DNA from: Stenotrophomonas maltophilia
Lineage (GTDB): Bacteria > Pseudomonadota > Gammaproteobacteria > Xanthomonadales > Xanthomonadaceae
Direction: 5' to 3'
Length of the DNA stretch: 15,532 bases
Assembly (NCBI GenBank): GCA_002386405.1
Contig: DGIP01000047.1
Span: forward strand, 1-15,532
Part shown: piece after piece, positions 14,598 to 15,532 of the stretch
Position numbering within the stretch: the first letter of the stretch is position 1
Layout of the letters: every line of letters starts with the position of its first letter
Program-made: the position numbers and the translations under genes
Notes under the pieces: generated by a model
Told to the model about the DNA's origin: nothing
Database searches by the model: none
What the model saw: only the letters and a program-made list of their open reading frames with translations

Positions 14598-15269
14598 ATG
14601 GCGAAGAAGCAGCACCGCACGCCTGTCCCCGGCCCGCCCTTCATCCGGTTGCTGGCGGCGCTGGCCGACCGCAATGCCCCGCGTACCGGGCCCGACCTGT
14701 CCGACCGGCTCAGCCAGTGGATCGACTGGACCCGGGCCGTGGCGTTGTCGCGCGCGCTCGACGGGCGGCTGCCGGCCGCGGCCGAGTCCGAGGCCGAACC
14801 GGGTTCCGTTGACGCGCTGGACGTGGAATGCGCGCGGGTGCGCGCCAGCCTGGTCGACAGCATCACCGCCCCGCCGGCGGCAGGCAAACCGGTCGCGACC
14901 GACGCCACCGCCTACCGCCAACGCTGTCTTACCGTGCAGCGCGCCATGCTCACCGCCACCGGGCGCCTGCGGGGCCTGCTGCGGGACCGGCTCAGTGCCG
15001 GGCCCGGCGAGCTGCCCCGGCTGGCCGAGGTGGATGCGGCCATGGAGCAGGCGCTGAGCCCGCGCGAGCAGCTGCTGCTGGCCAGCGTGCCGGCCCTGCT
15101 CGGCGCCCATTTCGAGCGCCTGCGCGAAGACGCCGGCACCACTGAGGTCGATCCCGACAGCAGCTGGCTGCACTTGTTCAGGAACGACATGCAGGCCGTG
15201 CTGCTGGCCGAGCTGGATGTCCGTTTTCACCCTATCGAAGGCCTGCTTGCAGCGCTTCGCCCCCACTAA
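14598..15269 (+). CDS. DUF3348 family protein
   Basis: The 223-residue product is cytoplasmic with no signal or membrane helix. PGPPFIRLLAALAD at the N-terminus, LSDRLSQWIDWTRAVALSRALDG, ATAYRQRCLTVQRAMLTATG, and the C-terminal FRNDMQAVLLAELDVRFHPIEGLLAAL fit the DUF3348 family. The family has no assigned function but is usually encoded just before a DUF802 protein and OmpA/MotB-type genes. The ATG at 14598 is preferred over a TTG four codons upstream. The next gene starts ten bases after its stop. Confidence 0.83.
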   Translation: MAKKQHRTPVPGPPFIRLLAALADRNAPRTGPDLSDRLSQWIDWTRAVALSRALDGRLPAAAESEAEPGSVDALDVECARVRASLVDSITAPPAAGKPVATDATAYRQRCLTVQRAMLTATGRLRGLLRDRLSAGPGELPRLAEVDAAMEQALSPREQLLLASVPALLGAHFERLREDAGTTEVDPDSSWLHLFRNDMQAVLLAELDVRFHPIEGLLAALRPH

Positions 15270-15279
15270 CCGGGCTGTC

Positions 15280-15532
15280 ATGTTCAGAACTCCTCTCTAC
15301 CTCGTTGTTTTCCTCGCCGGCCTGCTGGCGGTGTGCTGGATCGGTGCCGGTTACGTGGGCAGCAACCCGGTCGGCCTGGCCGTGGCGCTGGTGATTGCCG
15401 CCTGCTATGTGGCCGGTGCCGTGGAACTGCACCGCTACCGGCAGGCGACAGCCGGGTTGGGGCTGGCGGTGGCCGCGGCGGCCACCGCGCCGGCCAGCCT
15501 GGGCGAGTGGCTGGAGAATGTGCCGGCCGGCC
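15280..15532 (+). CDS. N-terminal part of a DUF802-type membrane protein
   Basis: The window ends inside this gene; 84 residues are visible. Two hydrophobic segments, LYLVVFLAGLLAVCWIGAG (about residues 6-24) and GLAVALVIAACYVAGAV (about 32-48), form a hairpin in the membrane, followed by a charged turn (ELHRYRQ) and an Ala-rich region. Proteins of the DUF802 type encoded after DUF3348 are long, with a MotA/ExbB-like membrane part and a coiled-coil region. The position ten bases after DUF3348 supports the call; the rest must be read beyond the window. Confidence 0.7.
   Translation, partial: MFRTPLYLVVFLAGLLAVCWIGAGYVGSNPVGLAVALVIAACYVAGAVELHRYRQATAGLGLAVAAAATAPASLGEWLENVPAG

Overview
The window is GC-rich DNA that reads like a chromosome of Stenotrophomonas (Xanthomonadaceae), probably the S. 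maltophilia group. The main reasons are three short hairpins that end in a GTAG tetranucleotide, the hallmark of S. maltophilia SMAG (REP-like) repeats, and a gene set typical of Xanthomonadaceae: an Fsr exporter, a GH92 mannosidase, an XAC2610-like protein and a DUF3348/DUF802 pair. No tRNA, rRNA, CRISPR array, integrase, transposase or prophage gene was seen. The stretch looks like housekeeping and accessory metabolism with one small toxin-antitoxin module.

Layout. (1) Positions 1-1931: the tail of an unidentified, possibly patatin-like gene meets an exonuclease III gene (xthA, minus strand) end to end, followed by a divergent small lipoprotein gene. (2) 1939-5200, minus strand: a secreted XAC2610-like protein with an SH3-like middle, then a four-helix DUF2231 membrane protein whose stop codon overlaps the GTG start of a lipoprotein PQQ-dependent sugar/sorbosone dehydrogenase. 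(3) 5201-7485: fosmidomycin-type exporter fsr, convergent with an AraC-family regulator, with a SMAG hairpin between them. (4) 7580-10657: a SRAP-domain protein lacking every catalytic residue of its family, convergent with a secreted GH92 alpha-mannosidase. (5) 10704-12353: two hairpins, then a ProP-type osmoprotectant/H+ symporter with no C-terminal coiled coil. (6) 12644-13615: a Phd/YefM-type antitoxin and a zeta-type P-loop kinase, an unusual type II pairing with its own promoter in an AT-rich island. (7) 13687-14433: an operon of a host-attachment-family protein and a thioredoxin-like protein with a WCGHC active site. (8) 14598-15532, plus strand: DUF3348 and the start of a DUF802 membrane protein, the head of an uncharacterised operon that continues past the window.

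The items most worth a second look are the catalytically stripped SRAP protein, the Phd/zeta pair with its phased promoter repeats, a SMAG repeat that supplies a stop codon, the coupled PQQ-dehydrogenase/DUF2231 pair, and a 21-bp-phased direct repeat between the XAC2610-like gene and fsr. Functional names rest on recalled family motifs; no database search was run.
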